A stretch of 64,000 nt of DNA from Siphonodentalium dalli (taxonomy: Eukaryota > Mollusca > Scaphopoda > Gadilida > Siphonodentaliidae): the NCBI GenBank assembly GCA_032622095.1, contig CP136068.1, positions 52,320,443-52,384,442 of the forward strand. Reading direction: 5' to 3'. The position numbers were made by a program, and so were the translations under genes. The notes below the pieces were generated by a model. It was not told where the DNA came from, did no database searches, and worked only from the letters and a program-made list of their open reading frames with translations. This document shows, in pieces, positions 23,160 to 34,429 of the stretch (its first letter is position 1; each line of letters starts with the position of its first letter).

Positions 23160-24379
23160 ACAAACTTTCCCAACCGAACAGTGAATCGAATGTCATAAAA
23201 GATATCTTACATGACACGACAAGATGTAAGTCTTTTGACAACGGGAAACATAAATAATGGGTGGGCATCGAAGATGTGTTTTTTTCAATGAGCGCATCTG
23301 TCGTCGCGGATTGATCGACATTCTGTTGCGAGATATTGTTGTGGAAGAAAATTTGGTTCTGGAATCAAGTTATCGCGCTAACTGTCTTAAAATTGCTGGT
23401 GAAAGTTGGGGCGAACCCCCTTTTGTCGGATATGGCATCGATGTTTAAGTCAATGCAAAATTATGATAATAAACTCACAGGGCAAACATTTTCAAAATCC
23501 ACCATAAATGATCAGGGCCGCCCATGTAGACCGGACTCCCGTCAATCGTCTTATTTTGTTTAGAAACAAAACTCGATTTAAAAGGAGTCTCGGGACATCG
23601 AGAGGGTGGTCTAATTACAAGGTGTTTTACCAACGTGATACTGTTGCCGAAAGCATGAGTGATTAGCCGCGGATCACGTTACTCGACCGCGACCTCATTA
23701 CAGGGAGTCAGTCAATGAATTAATCCCGATCGCTTTCCAAGTTGGAGCAAGAGGGACAACTCTATGATATATGGGCAAATTAAATAATCAGAATATTGAA
23801 CACTTTTAGAGTTGTCTTTCATTGTCCTCCTCATCCTTATTACAGGCAAAGCACACTACATAATATTTAATATTACCCTATGTCCTTACCAAACATTTCG
23901 TCTTCTTGAAAGTGAGTGGAGCGGCCAAAAGTGGTCAAATATACACCTGGACACCTTAGAAGCTGAATTCAAGCGACCCCAATTGTCATACAGCATGAAG
24001 ATTCGACCAAAAGCTTTAATTGTTACCCTCATCTCCAGTTTACTCGCTTCTGGTTCTTCCTGGACCTGTCCCATGCCCGAGTGACAGTGTTTTTGTCACC
24101 CGCCTGATGTTGTATACAAGAGTATATTAAATACCCCAACACAGTGCAGTAACACAGCAATTTCAAATCACAAATACGTACTCTAATCATAAATATATAC
24201 CCACGGATTCACAAAAACACCAGTTGTGCTGTTTGCTAATTTGCATATATTTAGTGAACACTAATTTTCGAACTTTTAAGTTGACACCGGAAAAGTGTCA
24301 TTCTGTAATTTTTACATCGAAACATCTGGGTAATTCAATTTCTTCATGTCATAAATTATTGCTGGCCAAACAATATATT
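23160..24379. other. Unrecognised stretch with coding-like short frames
   Basis: This interval has more CpG and longer frames than its surroundings. The plus frame 23257-23448 (63 codons) has balanced composition (ERICRRGLIDILLRDIVVEE), and the minus frame 23886-24074 (62 codons) ends next to TTTG-GTAAGG, a good splice donor match. Neither contains a domain I know. Exons of an unrecognised gene are possible, chance equally so. Confidence 0.25.
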
Positions 24380-25510
24380 TTTCGAGTTGGCTGCATTCCC
24401 CCCCCCCCCCCCCCCCCCCAACAAAGGTTTCTACATATCAAATTAAAGGTCATCATATGGCGCATCAGATTTTGTTTGTTGCCCGTTTCAGAAAGTGTCC
24501 CTAAATAGATTTTTTCAGGGAAGACAACTCTTACCCCTAAAATAAAATGAAATTTTTTTTGAGTACAAGTGTCAGAGCATAAACAAAATATTGCGGTTAT
24601 AAACTGCACAATATATAGTTTATATTAATAAGAAATGATCATAAAATGACACGAGATACAACACTAGACCAATTTATGAGCTAGTTAGAAAACAATGCGA
24701 TAAATATTTTGAAATCGCGAAAAATTACTTGGATTTTGAAAAAAATATAAATGGCTGTAACTTGTGAACCACATGGGCTATTGATCCGCAATATGGCTCA
24801 AAAATTGTTCCAATGACATATCAAAACGATTTTAATAATGGAATGCCAAGAAAATTGCTGTGAAAATGTGATATGAGCATAACTTACCCCCCCCCCCCCC
24901 CTAAAATATAACTTTTGCAGAAAATCGAATTGTGTAGTTTACACTTAGAATGCTGCATGTCAAGTTGGTTTTAGGAGCATAAACTGAAACAGTGTACAGG
25001 GCGATGAAGGGAATTATAAATAACGGTGTATGAACGTGATCTAAGACTAAAATTGGAGAAAAAAATTTGGAAAATGAGAATTTTTACTAATTTCTGTAAA
25101 ATTTACAACATTTTGATTCAATTTTGATAGGCTATTGTATAACCTCACGAGAACACTGGTCAATAATTAATAAGTTCATAAAACCTCATACGATCAATTT
25201 TCTGGCAACTATTTCATATATTTTTCAATTTTGACTTGAATTTTTATGGAAAGATTATATATATATATATGGGTATTTTCTTATTTGTGCCGCGCATGTC
25301 GGGACAGTAATCACAACTGGCAATAGATACGGCATTACATGTGCTCCATATTTGAAAGCAAGTTTAGGATGGCATCCAAAACGGCCAACAAAATCGAAGT
25401 TTCTCACACTTTCCATCACAAACGTGACTGAGTTCGTTATCTGGGGACAAGGGAATTGTTAATCATGAGTTCACTGGTAACCATAAATAGACCATAGAAC
25501 CCTAATATTG
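24380..25510. repeat. Large inverted repeat, left arm
   Basis: Pairs in reverse with 30325-31500. Matching landmarks are GAGTTGGCTGCA + C-tract / G-tract + GTTGCAACCAACTTC; CAGGGAAGACAACTC / GAGTTGTCTTCCCTG; TGGCATCCAAAACGGCCA / TGGCCGTTTTGGATGCCA; and AAGGGAATTGTT / AACAATTCCCTTAT. Divergence is roughly 20-25 percent by eye, so the duplication is old. C tracts at 24398-24419 and 24887-24900 lie in this arm. Confidence 0.75.
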
Positions 25511-26340
25511 TTTCAATTAAATTAATCTAATGGGTAATTGATTGTCTTAAGGACTATAGATACTCATTTATTGGGGAATACTTGATACAAGTCAATGTGT
25601 AGAAAGATTAAAACAATCATCATTAACATGTCCATTTTGGATCAGTTTAGATAAGTAATATTAATTTATATAATTTCTGAAGAAAACTGAAATTGTATGC
25701 CCAAATTACCAGCCTCCAATTTCGAGTTGCTTATCTCTGATGCAAACATGTGTTCAGGTGAAATATTTTATATTAAAGCAATTAGTTGTTGCACGGAGGA
25801 TTTTTTATCAACAAAGAAATCACTTTTGCAGTCTATAATATTGTGTTGCCAAACAGTTTTCAAGACATGCTACTACTTCCTGTTATATAATTTGAGTATC
25901 TATTCCTTAAATTCTCTCTCACTCTGCTCATCCTATGAGTCGTCAAAATTTACACTATTTCGGTTATTGTAGACATTATCACATACATCGTTACATGGTT
26001 AGTCTGCGCTGAAACAAGATCATGTGCCAGATTCACATGAATCTTTGCAGCCAAAGCTCAGTAGTCATAGTCGATCGGGAGGAAGTATAATCCGTCTGGT
26101 TTGTAGGACTCAACCAAAGAGCGAACAACCATGGCTTGGTAGTTAGTATGATGTACCACTCACTGATATAGTTCGCACGAAGATGTTTTGATGTGATTTC
26201 TTAAGGAGTCTGTGGATGCTGGAGAAGATGTGTTTCAGTGTTCGGTCAGATAACATAAGAACGTGTGCATTAATTTGTCGAAAAGACGACATTATGGCCC
26301 ACCATAATATAGCCCATATGCAAACATGTATAGTCTAAAG
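25511..26340. other. Non-coding stretch inside the 24-31 kb inverted pair
   Basis: No domain or repeat recognised. The 91-codon frame at 25697-25972 is Cys/Leu/Ser-rich with no motif. Confidence 0.4.
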
Positions 26341-26355
26341 TAAAATAAATAAAGA

Positions 26356-26471
26356 TCTATCTATCTATCTATCTATAGTCTATTAATATTATATTTATTT
26401 GTAATTGTACTTTCCATGTGTGTATATTGTAAATAAAATTATCCTATCCTATCCTATCCTATCCTATCCTA
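26356..26471. repeat. Two microsatellites, (ATCT)n and (CCTAT)n
   Basis: Five ATCT units at 26356-26376, then AT-rich sequence, then about six CCTAT units at 26442-26470. Both may mark the 3' end of a decayed insertion, but no body was found. Confidence 0.75.
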
Positions 26472-26772
26472 ACTATTGGTAGGATATATAGTGTCATCGT
26501 CAACAGTTAATAGATTACACAAATTGATGCAAATTTAAAGTCGCATCACATTTTACTGCTTTTGATTATTAAGTCAAACGGATTCATTTTATAGGTGTTT
26601 GTGAATGTCGTAGCCCGTCAACGCGTGAATTAGAGGCAAGGTTTCACACACCTCATTGGACAATACTGTCCGCTATGTCGTTCACGGAAATGACACATGA
26701 CCTATTTTTGGATTCAGTATGAAGATTATCCTATTCTATTATCCTATTATATTCACTGAGAAACATAACATT

Positions 26773-27009
26773 CTAGTATTTCGACATGTACGTCAGTGGA
26801 ATAAAAATAACAACTAGCTTCCGACTGAGGCGTGCTGCATTGGCTGCATTTAACAGTATATCCGATTCCTCGTGGTAACATACTATCACGAGATCAGGAA
26901 CTAACTCTAAGCGAACGTCGCCATTCAGGGACCATATCACGTGACATTCGACCCCATGGCAAACATAATTCAGTGTTTTGAAACACATGTAGCTTCTGAA
27001 CTCGACCAT
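26773..27009 (-). CDS. Possible TIR-domain-like fragment
   Basis: A 78-codon frame. The part VRLELVPDLVIVCYHEESDI (residues 32-51), then a short helix-like NAANAARL and SRKLVVIFIPLTYMS, resembles the middle of TIR domains. There a Leu-Glu helix, a VC-x-H/D-RD strand and loop, and SRK plus a hydrophobic strand and an S/T-rich turn follow in this order. The loop is about five residues shorter than usual, and neither the start of the domain nor the WC box after it is present; a stop follows directly. TIR domains act in innate signalling or as NADases. Here it would be at best one exon or a pseudogene fragment, between large inverted arms. The match is by eye only and could be chance. Confidence 0.25.
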   Translation of the reverse strand: MVEFRSYMCFKTLNYVCHGVECHVIWSLNGDVRLELVPDLVIVCYHEESDILLNAANAARLSRKLVVIFIPLTYMSKY

Positions 27010-27121
27010 TCGCGAAAAAAATAGAAGCCTGTCAAGGAGTCTTTGTTATCATTACCTGATAAAATAACTGGCATTGTCTGGACTGTGTCATGGACACATG
27101 ATGTATAAAGCCTTGCCTTAA

Positions 27122-27591
27122 AGGTACTCAATCCGATCAGAGGGTCCTATATTACTATTTCAATGGCTTTGGGGGTAAAAAATAAATGATTCGAGTCGAG
27201 GAACATACCAATCAACGCTCAGGGTGAGCAGATATCGATATTTGAAGTTTCGTTATTTCTATTCTTTCTGTCCCAGAACACAGTCAAAATTGCGTTATTA
27301 TTACCACTTGATTTTAGAGTTATCCATCCTTGTCTGTTTGAATAGTGTTTTGGTGTACACATCTCGAGCAGATTATGAAGTTAAGGGCAATTATTAGTAC
27401 TCATCTCGAGAAAATAACAAATTTCAAAAATCAATATCTAATAACTCTGAGCTTTGTTTGATGGGTTCCTCGGCTCGAATCAAATATTTTTTAACCCCAA
27501 AGCCAAAGAAATAGTAATATAGGACCCTCTGATCGGATTGTTGTTGTTGGAATCTGTTGAGATGGGGACCCTCTGATCGGATTGAGTACCT
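27122..27591. mobile_element. TTAA-family MITE 4 (470 bp)
   Basis: TTAA 27118-27121 and 27592-27595. Both ends are type B (GATCAGAGGGTCC); the right end has the extra CAACAACAACAATCC segment with a duplicated GATCGGATT. Confidence 0.9.
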
Positions 27592-27595
27592 TTAA

Positions 27596-28759
27596 TACCA
27601 GGATTGTATTCTCGAGTTGCAGGAAAAGGGTAGCATAATGACTTATTCTGAAAAAAGAATTGCAATGTATCATACTATGCAACCACTTCAACAATCTACT
27701 AATATCGATGATGACCTACTTACATCCTGTCAAGAATTTGTATGTGCTTTATGTGACAAGCCGACATGTATTTAAGTCGATGAATTATGATAATTTTTCT
27801 CCTGTTAAACGAGAATAACAAAAATACAGACTTCTTAAGCAACACTTTTTTCGTGCAAACTATCAGGCAATATCTCCTATATATATCAGGCAATTACTTG
27901 GCACAATAATTCCACCCATTCTGGAATGCCATGTCCTTATAACCCTATCCAATTTGGACTCCATATAGTGTCCTATGTTGTGTTGCATATATAACCATAA
28001 CCCTATATATAGTGCACGAGATACATGTTTATGGTTATATGATACCAATACTAGGCAAAGTGACATGATGTGCCCCTAAAGTATGTCCAAAGACCTATAT
28101 GCCCGTTTGAGTGTCATGTAAATAATGGTATCCCCTTGACGCAGAGCAAGAATAGTCAGCACCCAGATGCACATGCATAAAACGAATCTATAACCAATGA
28201 TGAAGCAAGATTAAAAGGCGTAATCCTGATCGGACAGTCCACTGTCATTGTCCCTTTCATGCCCGTCGGGTTCATATCATAGATCGGCACCATGCTACTA
28301 TTAAAATCTTCGGATTGTTAACAAACCCAAATGATTTCAGTTGATCCAGAATATATACCCACAAGCTGGCCAGAAACATAACAGCTAAACAGAGTCAAAT
28401 ATTTTCCTATAATCCTGAAGTATTGAACCTTTTGACATGCAGTGTATAGGATCGCCCCGGGTGGCCCGGTCCGTCCCCCAGCGCTAATATATAATCAAGC
28501 CATGTGAGTTCTGCTTGTCTCCCTCAAGGTTGAAAATAGGTCTGGCTAAAATGACCTGCAACAGAAGTATCGGTATAGAAAGCATAGTTACCGTGCATGA
28601 GATATATGGGTGCATGGGATTATATGGGTTTGGTTTTCCTTGACGGCCATCGCATGGTCGCTGCCCGAGGGGCCCGGAAGCCCTACACGTCAATGTATTG
28701 ATGGCACTTCAACCCTATCCAAATGCAGATATAGAACTACTGCGATTTGCAATTGGCTA
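27596..28759. other. Non-coding stretch
   Basis: AT-rich, with a short GC-rich part at 28440-28490 and 28640-28685 (CCGGGTGGCCCGG, GAGGGGCCCGG). Nothing assignable. Confidence 0.4.
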
Positions 28760-28768
28760 CAATGATTC

Positions 28769-30132
28769 TAGTCCAAGTCTTCTCGTACTAAAACCAGCTA
28801 AGATATTGGGATGGAGATGCTGGTATTTAGTCCGAGATCCTCCCGTATGGTCTCTTATGATACGACTTTCGCCCAGGATCTGTGGCGGGAATCTGTGGTG
28901 TATTTTACTCGATTTGCCTAACAAATCAATACATGATGCTATATACATCGGAAAGAGTGACATCTTATGGTCATAATGGTGTATAATAATCTAACTTTAA
29001 TGTTAAATTACACATAGAATATACCGGTTGATTGCCACAAACATCGCTTTTTTTTCTCTGTTTGTTTACGTTTTAACTGAAAGCCGAAGTGGTCCGAATC
29101 ACTTCGGCATAATCCGGAGTTTGTTTTGGGTATACTATTTTCCGTTTCTATATATAGCGCGGGGTTTTCCGAACAAAATGGCGAAAGCCGATCGCCCCAA
29201 AGTCCAGTTTCCTATGTGCTTTGAGAACAATTCCCGCACTAAAAACTTAATGACATAATGGAGGATCAGAACGGTAGTTTTGTTGACAATTTTCGCAAGC
29301 AACTTGTCAAAATTGGAGCAAATTAGAACACTTGTGTCTGACATGCCATGTGTGTGAGTTTCGTCCATGTGCATTTTGACTTTTGTGTTGATAAAATAAT
29401 CGGAGAACCGAATCACACAGTTTCGAAATATAGTTCTTCCGTTTTAGTGGGACTTTTCAAACGTACGGTTCAAAATTTATACAAATTTTGTTTGATTTTT
29501 TGTGTGCTTAACAAGAGCAGTATATTGCTCTGTTCGCTTAGTATATATCTTAATTTCGCGGAAGTCCACCAAATGTTGGTGAAATGTAGCGCCATATTTA
29601 TTCTAATGCTCGTTGTGTTTACACTGTTGTAAACTTTGAGAGGGTTGTAATTCCCGTAATTTATTTAATGTATTACATTTATATCTTCAATGTTTACTTA
29701 ATCTATTTATTTTTTATTTATTGACACACATAATTACGATTACAATGGAGAATTCATCGTAATTTGCGTGGTTAGTCGAAAATCTACGGAATATTTACAA
29801 CGGAAAATGCCGAACGCAGGTCGCGAGGTCAACTGAGTTCGCATACTTTAAAAAATTTGTAAACAGTGCGGTAATTGTCTCTTTTCACATTAAATTACCG
29901 CTTTCAATTCACAACTGATGTGGGTTTCAGATCAAATAGCATGTCTTCTGCGGAAAATATCCGTTTATTGTCGCAATTGTGATAATTTATTTCATATAAT
30001 TGTGGTTTTATTTGAGCGGGTTATTAACGCTTAACTCGTGTCATAAGAGACCATACGGGAGGATCTCGGACTAAATACCAGCATCTCCATCCCAATATCT
30101 TAGCTGGGTTTAGTACGAGAAGACTTGGACTA
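28769..30132. mobile_element. Long-TIR element, copy A (1364 bp), Mutator-like
   Basis: Ends TAGTCCAAGTCTTCTCGTAC are mirrored, with arms of about 95 bp running to ATGGTCTCTTATGA. CAATGATTC stands outside both ends (28760-28768 and 30133-30141), an exact 9-bp target duplication. Long TIRs with 8-9 bp duplications fit Mutator-like elements; no transposase is present. The central region has TATATATAG (29149-29157), the hairpin GCCGAAGTG...CACTTCGGC (29082-29107) and two short frames (see 29178 and 29258). A close second copy lies inverted at 44248-45616. Confidence 0.85.
29178..29326 (+). other. Two overlapping mini-frames in the long-TIR element
   Basis: A 26-codon frame (29178-29258, MAKADRPKVQFPMCFENN...) ends TAATG, so its stop shares one base with the start of a 22-codon frame (29258-29326, MEDQNGSFVDNFRKQLVKIG...). 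In copy B the second frame is identical and the first has lost one base. TATATATAG lies 21-29 bases before the first ATG, so a start of transcription about 30 bases after it would fall at or past that ATG and leave the second as the first usable one. They may be remains of a transposase first exon; I do not recognise either peptide. Confidence 0.3.
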
Positions 30133-30324
30133 CAATGATTCATGCGAATTGTTATTTAGCCGCCAACATGTCAGGATGTACTGGTATATCAAATGTGAGG
30201 ATATCTGCATGGAATAACCGAAGTATTGCCAAATATAACTTAACTGGTTACCCTGAGGATGAGAGCAGAGTTATTGGGCGTTTTCGTAAATCAATTATTC
30301 ATCACAATAAATGAGTTGGTACAA

Positions 30325-31500
30325 GATGTTAGAGTTCTTTAGTTTGTTGAGGAGCACCAGTGAATGCATTTCTTAATGAACAATTCCCTTATCCCCATAT
30401 GACGAACCCAGTTTAATTTGTGTCTGTAAGTTTGAAAATCTTCGATGTTGGTGGCCGTTTTGGATGCCATCTCAAAACAATTATCAGATATGAAGAGTCC
30501 GATGCTGTATATATCATCAGTTGTGTCTAGTGTCATAAAATGCTCCAGAAAATAAGTAAGTCTCACTCGTCAGCCTTTGCAAATTGCTAGCCATGTGTGC
30601 CCAGTTGAAATATATATATAATCGGATTTGTACAAAAATTCAAAAAAAAATTGAAACAATATGAAATATTTGACAAAAAAGTTATCATGTGAGGTTTGAT
30701 GAATTTACATGTTCTGCACCAGTATCCTCGTGTGACTTTTCCATACCCCTATCAACATTTAATCACAATTTTGTAAAAGTTTGAGAAATTATAAAAAAAA
30801 AAAAAAAAATCACCAATTTTCCCCAAATTTTCATCTTATAACATGTTCGGACAAGGTTGTTTATAATCCCCCTTCATCAATCTCTACACTGTTTCGTTTT
30901 ATGCCCCTAAAGCCTTCTTTGCATGCGGCATTCTAAGTGTAAACTTTCCAATTAATTTTTCTGAGAAAATTATATTTTAGGGGTGGGGTTAAGTTTATGC
31001 CCACAGCGCATTTTCAAAGAAATATAATTATCAGTCCATTATCCAAATTGTTTTGCTAGGTCTTTGGGGCAATTTTTGAGATAAGTTGCGCGTCAATAGC
31101 CCATGTGTTTCACAAGTTTTAGCCAATTATATGTGACACTATTTTTCAAAATTCAAGTAATGTTTCGCAATTTCGAATTCTTTATCGCATTATTTTCGAA
31201 ATAGCTTATACATTGGTCCAGTGTTGTATCTCATGTTGTTTAATGGTGATCTGTAATTAATATAAACGATGTCTTGTTCACTTTATACCGCAGTCATATT
31301 TTTATACGCTGACACTTGTACTCGATGAAATTTTGATTTTATTAAGGGGTAGGAGTTGTCTTCCCTGAAAAAAATATATTTTGGGACACATTCTGAAGCG
31401 GGCAACAAGCAAAATCGGATGCGTCATATAATGACCTTTAATTTGGTATATAAAAACCTTTGTTTGAGGGGGGGGGGGGGGTTGCAACCAACTTCTAAAC
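30325..31500. repeat. Large inverted repeat, right arm
   Basis: Reverse partner of 24380-25510. It includes the minus-strand frame 30339-30566, whose second part (MASKTATNIEDFQTYRHKL) has a counterpart start, MASKTANKIE, on the plus strand at 25369 in the left arm. This hints that the duplicated unit once coded for protein. The G tract 31468-31481 faces the C tract 24398-24419. Confidence 0.75.
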
Positions 31501-31846
31501 TAGAGGCTTTCTGAGAATTGGCCCACGGACTAATACGTTTGTCCTGAATGAATTATCCTGCACGATTTCCCTTATATCAGACCCATTCGCGATTTCTGCA
31601 TTGTTATTATTCAATCCTAGAAGTATTTTGTGTGGGGCTGTACTTGGGAGAATTGACACATATGAACTACATTTGTGAAATCGACAAGTTTCCAATAGCT
31701 TTCGGGAAGATCGTAATAAAATTAACATCGCGTATAAATTCTGCACACAATGCGACATGTCTGCCGTCCACGGATATATGCCAAATTGTAGAAGAGCATA
31801 CTTCTATGGCTTATTGGTTTACATTGCATGGATCGATATTAACGAT
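31501..31846. other. Unrecognised stretch
   Basis: Overlapping frames on both strands (87 and 100 codons) but no domain. Its mirror position outside the left arm shows no clear match. Confidence 0.35.
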
Positions 31847-31850
31847 TTAA

Positions 31851-32329
31851 AGGTACTCAATCCGATCAGAGGGTCCCCATCTCAACAGATTCCAACAACA
31901 ACAATCCGATCAGAGGGTCCTATATTACTATTTCTTTGGCTTTGGGGTAACACATATTTGATTCGAGTCGAGGAACCCATCAAACAAAGCTCAGAGTTAT
32001 TAGATATTGATTTTTGAAAATTGTTATTTTCTCGAGATGAGTACTAATAATTGCATTCAATTTCGTAATCTGCTCGAGATGTGTACACCAAAACACTATT
32101 CAAACAGACAAGGATGGATAACTCTAAAATCAAGTGGTAATAATAACGCAATTTTGACGGTGTTCTGGGCCAGAAAGTATTCCCGTTAATGAAAAATAAT
32201 AGATTTCTAAAATCGATATCTAACAAATCTGAGCTTTGATGGGTGACTTCCTCGACTCGAATCAAATATTTTTGACCCCCGAAGCCATTGACATAGTAAT
32301 TGAGAGGAGTTTTATCGGATTGAGTACCT
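31851..32329. mobile_element. TTAA-family MITE 5 (479 bp)
   Basis: TTAA 31847-31850 and 32330-32333. The left end is type B with CAACAACAACAATCC, the right type A. The middle contains GTACTCATCTCGAG-type blocks shared with the others. Confidence 0.9.
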
Positions 32330-32600
32330 TTAACCACCAAAATGATGGTATAGATAAGCGGAGATTATCAAAGCATAACGGTTTCACTATCTGTTATGGA
32401 ACATAAATCCCATGATAAATCCTAGCTAGGACGATGCGAAGTTACTGGACATATGAATAATCGCGAAAGAAAGCACTGGTGCGATGCGATGACTCAATGC
32501 AACATCGTGCTTGTGAATGGCAAGGATAACAAAACAGTTGTTGCCCTTCTTCTCGGGAGACATTGCTCAGATTTGTCACTCCCTCGAGAATTGAATTCTC

Positions 32601-32630
32601 CGCTCGAGAATGGAATTCCATTCTCGAGCG
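32601..32630. repeat. Perfect 30-bp palindrome
   Basis: CGCTCGAGAATGGAA is followed directly by its exact reverse complement, with an EcoRI-like GAATTC at the axis. Outside it, TTTGTCACTCCC and GGGTGACAAA continue the dyad with mismatches. Confidence 0.9.
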
Positions 32631-32676
32631 GGTGACAAATCCCTATGTCTCCCTCAACAGTGGGCGACAACTCGTA

Positions 32677-32864
32677 AACGAAACTGTATAGTTGCTTGCG
32701 AGTGGCAATATAACAAACAGGGGACTAAAAGCTACAAGCATATTACCGAAAACGTTAACCCCGATGAAATTGAAAGTGCACTCAAAAATCTGAACTTGAA
32801 CAAGGCAGCATGATGGGACAACGACGTAAACGTGTATAATGAACATCTGGTATTTGTTCAGGCG
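32677..32864 (+). pseudogene. LINE reverse-transcriptase fragment
   Basis: The plus frame reads ...ITENVNPDEIESALKNLNLN KAA, then a stop in place of the usual Gly, then WDNDVNVYNEHL. This matches the start of non-LTR reverse transcriptases, where a 'V-x-x-x-E-I-x-x-A-(I/L)-x-x-L-(N/K)-x-x-K-A-(A/P)-G-x-D' motif leads into the fingers domain. The first catalytic block and everything downstream are absent. The stop at the conserved glycine (TGA at 32812) and the loss of frame after NEHL show a dead fragment. I cannot say which clade (CR1-, RTE- or Jockey-like). A G tract and pyrimidine-rich sequence follow. Confidence 0.6.
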
Positions 32865-33125
32865 AATGATTTTTCTTCCTGTTAAAGCGGGTAGGGGGGG
32901 GGGGTCGGAAAACAATTTCAGGCACGTACAGGCACGTATGGCATTTTTTCCCTTTCGATCATTTTTTGTACCCACCCACCCCCACCGCCAAATTTTTTTC
33001 CGTTTTCGGCAGTTTTTTCCGACCATTTTTTGACACCCACCCCCCCTTTAACACTAAAACAGAGACTTGCGGGGGAAAATTCACTGTAAACAGCTGTATA
33101 TGAATTTCTGTGCATACTATTTATC
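32865..33125. other. G/C-tract and pyrimidine-rich spacer
   Basis: GGGGGGGGGGG (32894-32904), then repeated CATTTTTT(G)TACCCACCC and CAATTTTTTTCCG-like phrases; two near copies of TTTTTTCCG...CACCCACCCCC. No gene. Confidence 0.5.
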
Positions 33126-33290
33126 ATGGATGTTAACATATGGACATGTAAATAGGAACGAGTCATTTTGGGGTCATTCGGCCAAAAAAACATGGCTGCC
33201 AGCTGCCTTCTTGGATTTCAAAATTCAATCCATTAGCATGGGCTACAGGCTATACTGTTTATCTGATCATCATGAAATTGTTCAATTATG
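33126..33290 (-). repeat. Single unit of the 13.9-18.7 kb direct repeat
   Basis: On the minus strand it reads GTTAACATCCATGATAAAT, AATGACTCGTTCC and GGCCATGTTTTTTTGGCCGA-like phrases in unit order. Confidence 0.75.
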
Positions 33291-33786
33291 TTAATATTGA
33301 CATTCTAAGGTGTTTTTAGCCAAACTCATTGCAAAAACGGTCAAAAAGACTTGCAGGAAAACAAATTTTGAGTTGCGGATTTTTTTTTTTGTCCCATCTA
33401 CCACCCACCCACCCCGGCGTACGTGACCGGAACCCTCCCCCCCCCCCTCCGTTCCTGGCGGAATAATTTTGCCCGATATCACGCTTTTCCAAATGCCGGT
33501 ATATAATAATCCGGTCAACGCCGAAGCGACGCTGTATCTAATAACGTAATGTATGTTTCGATTCAGTTGGTGTTATTGTTATTATAACTCCACACATACA
33601 TATATATGTGTAAGAAATAGCCCGGCAAGAAATATAGGGTTCCTCTTATATTTGAGTTGAGGAATATTCATCCCAATCCAAGATGGCGGCCAAAATTGCG
33701 ACCAGAAATTGAAAGATAACGGACAATCGCTGACCTTGGAGCGTTATGCCATGTTATCCATATTGGTTCCATATTTTGAAGTTTTG
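33291..33786. other. Non-coding stretch
   Basis: Contains a C tract (33437-33447) and a CCAATCCAAGATGGCGGCC phrase. Possibly the outermost, most decayed part of the palindrome centred at 36.1 kb. No gene. Confidence 0.4.
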
Positions 33787-34145
33787 ACAGGGAACCTTAG
33801 AAAGTCGAAAAAATAACTCGGGGAATATATTTATCAGTTAAAATCGGTTCCTTAATAATGTGCTTTGCTGGGGTGAAGGTCCCAACTCGAAATTGTTGCA
33901 TTCTTTTCTGTGACTTGTGAGCCGATATCGCAAAAAAACATTAAATTATTTACCCAGGAGAAATACCATAATTGAAAGGAACGTGAAGGAAAATGGCACA
34001 CAAAGACACTTAAATCATAAAATTTCGAGTTGGATCCGTCACCAACAATGAAGTACATAACTGTACATTATTAAGGAACAGATAATAACTAAGAAATATA
34101 TTCCCTTATTATTTTTTCGGCACTATAAGGTTCCCTGTCAAAAAA
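33787..34145. mobile_element. Imperfect hairpin element
   Basis: TGACAGGGAACCTTA...GTCGAAAAAATAAC at the left faces GCACTATAAGGTTCCCTGTCA at the right. Inner parts pair at AATATATTTATCAGTTA / TAACTAAGAAATATATTCC and GGTTCCTTAATAATG / CATTATTAAGGAAC. Half of it recurs at 52920-53080. Confidence 0.65.
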
Positions 34146-34429
34146 AGTTCCAAGGTTTTTTACGGGTGGAATATTATCTCTGCGCGCGTTAGGCGGAGTA
34201 GAGATTCATGGCATGATCTAGAATACTTCAAAAGCTCCATATATATATATGGAAATACTACTCCACAACTTGACAAGTAGCACTAAAACCACGGAACCGG
34301 GGCTTGAATAATCTCTGAAACCACGGAACGGAGCTGGATGAATCCATACGGCCGCGACCCAGTGTTATTGTCACGACAACTCCATCCACACTTGCTGGTG
34401 TGATTAGGGAATACTGAAGCGAAGTACTT

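Noticed and set aside
28757-28963. Frames of 68-92 codons at the left end of long-TIR copy A
   Set aside because: They start in host flank and run through the TIR; the mirror TIR gives similar spurious frames.
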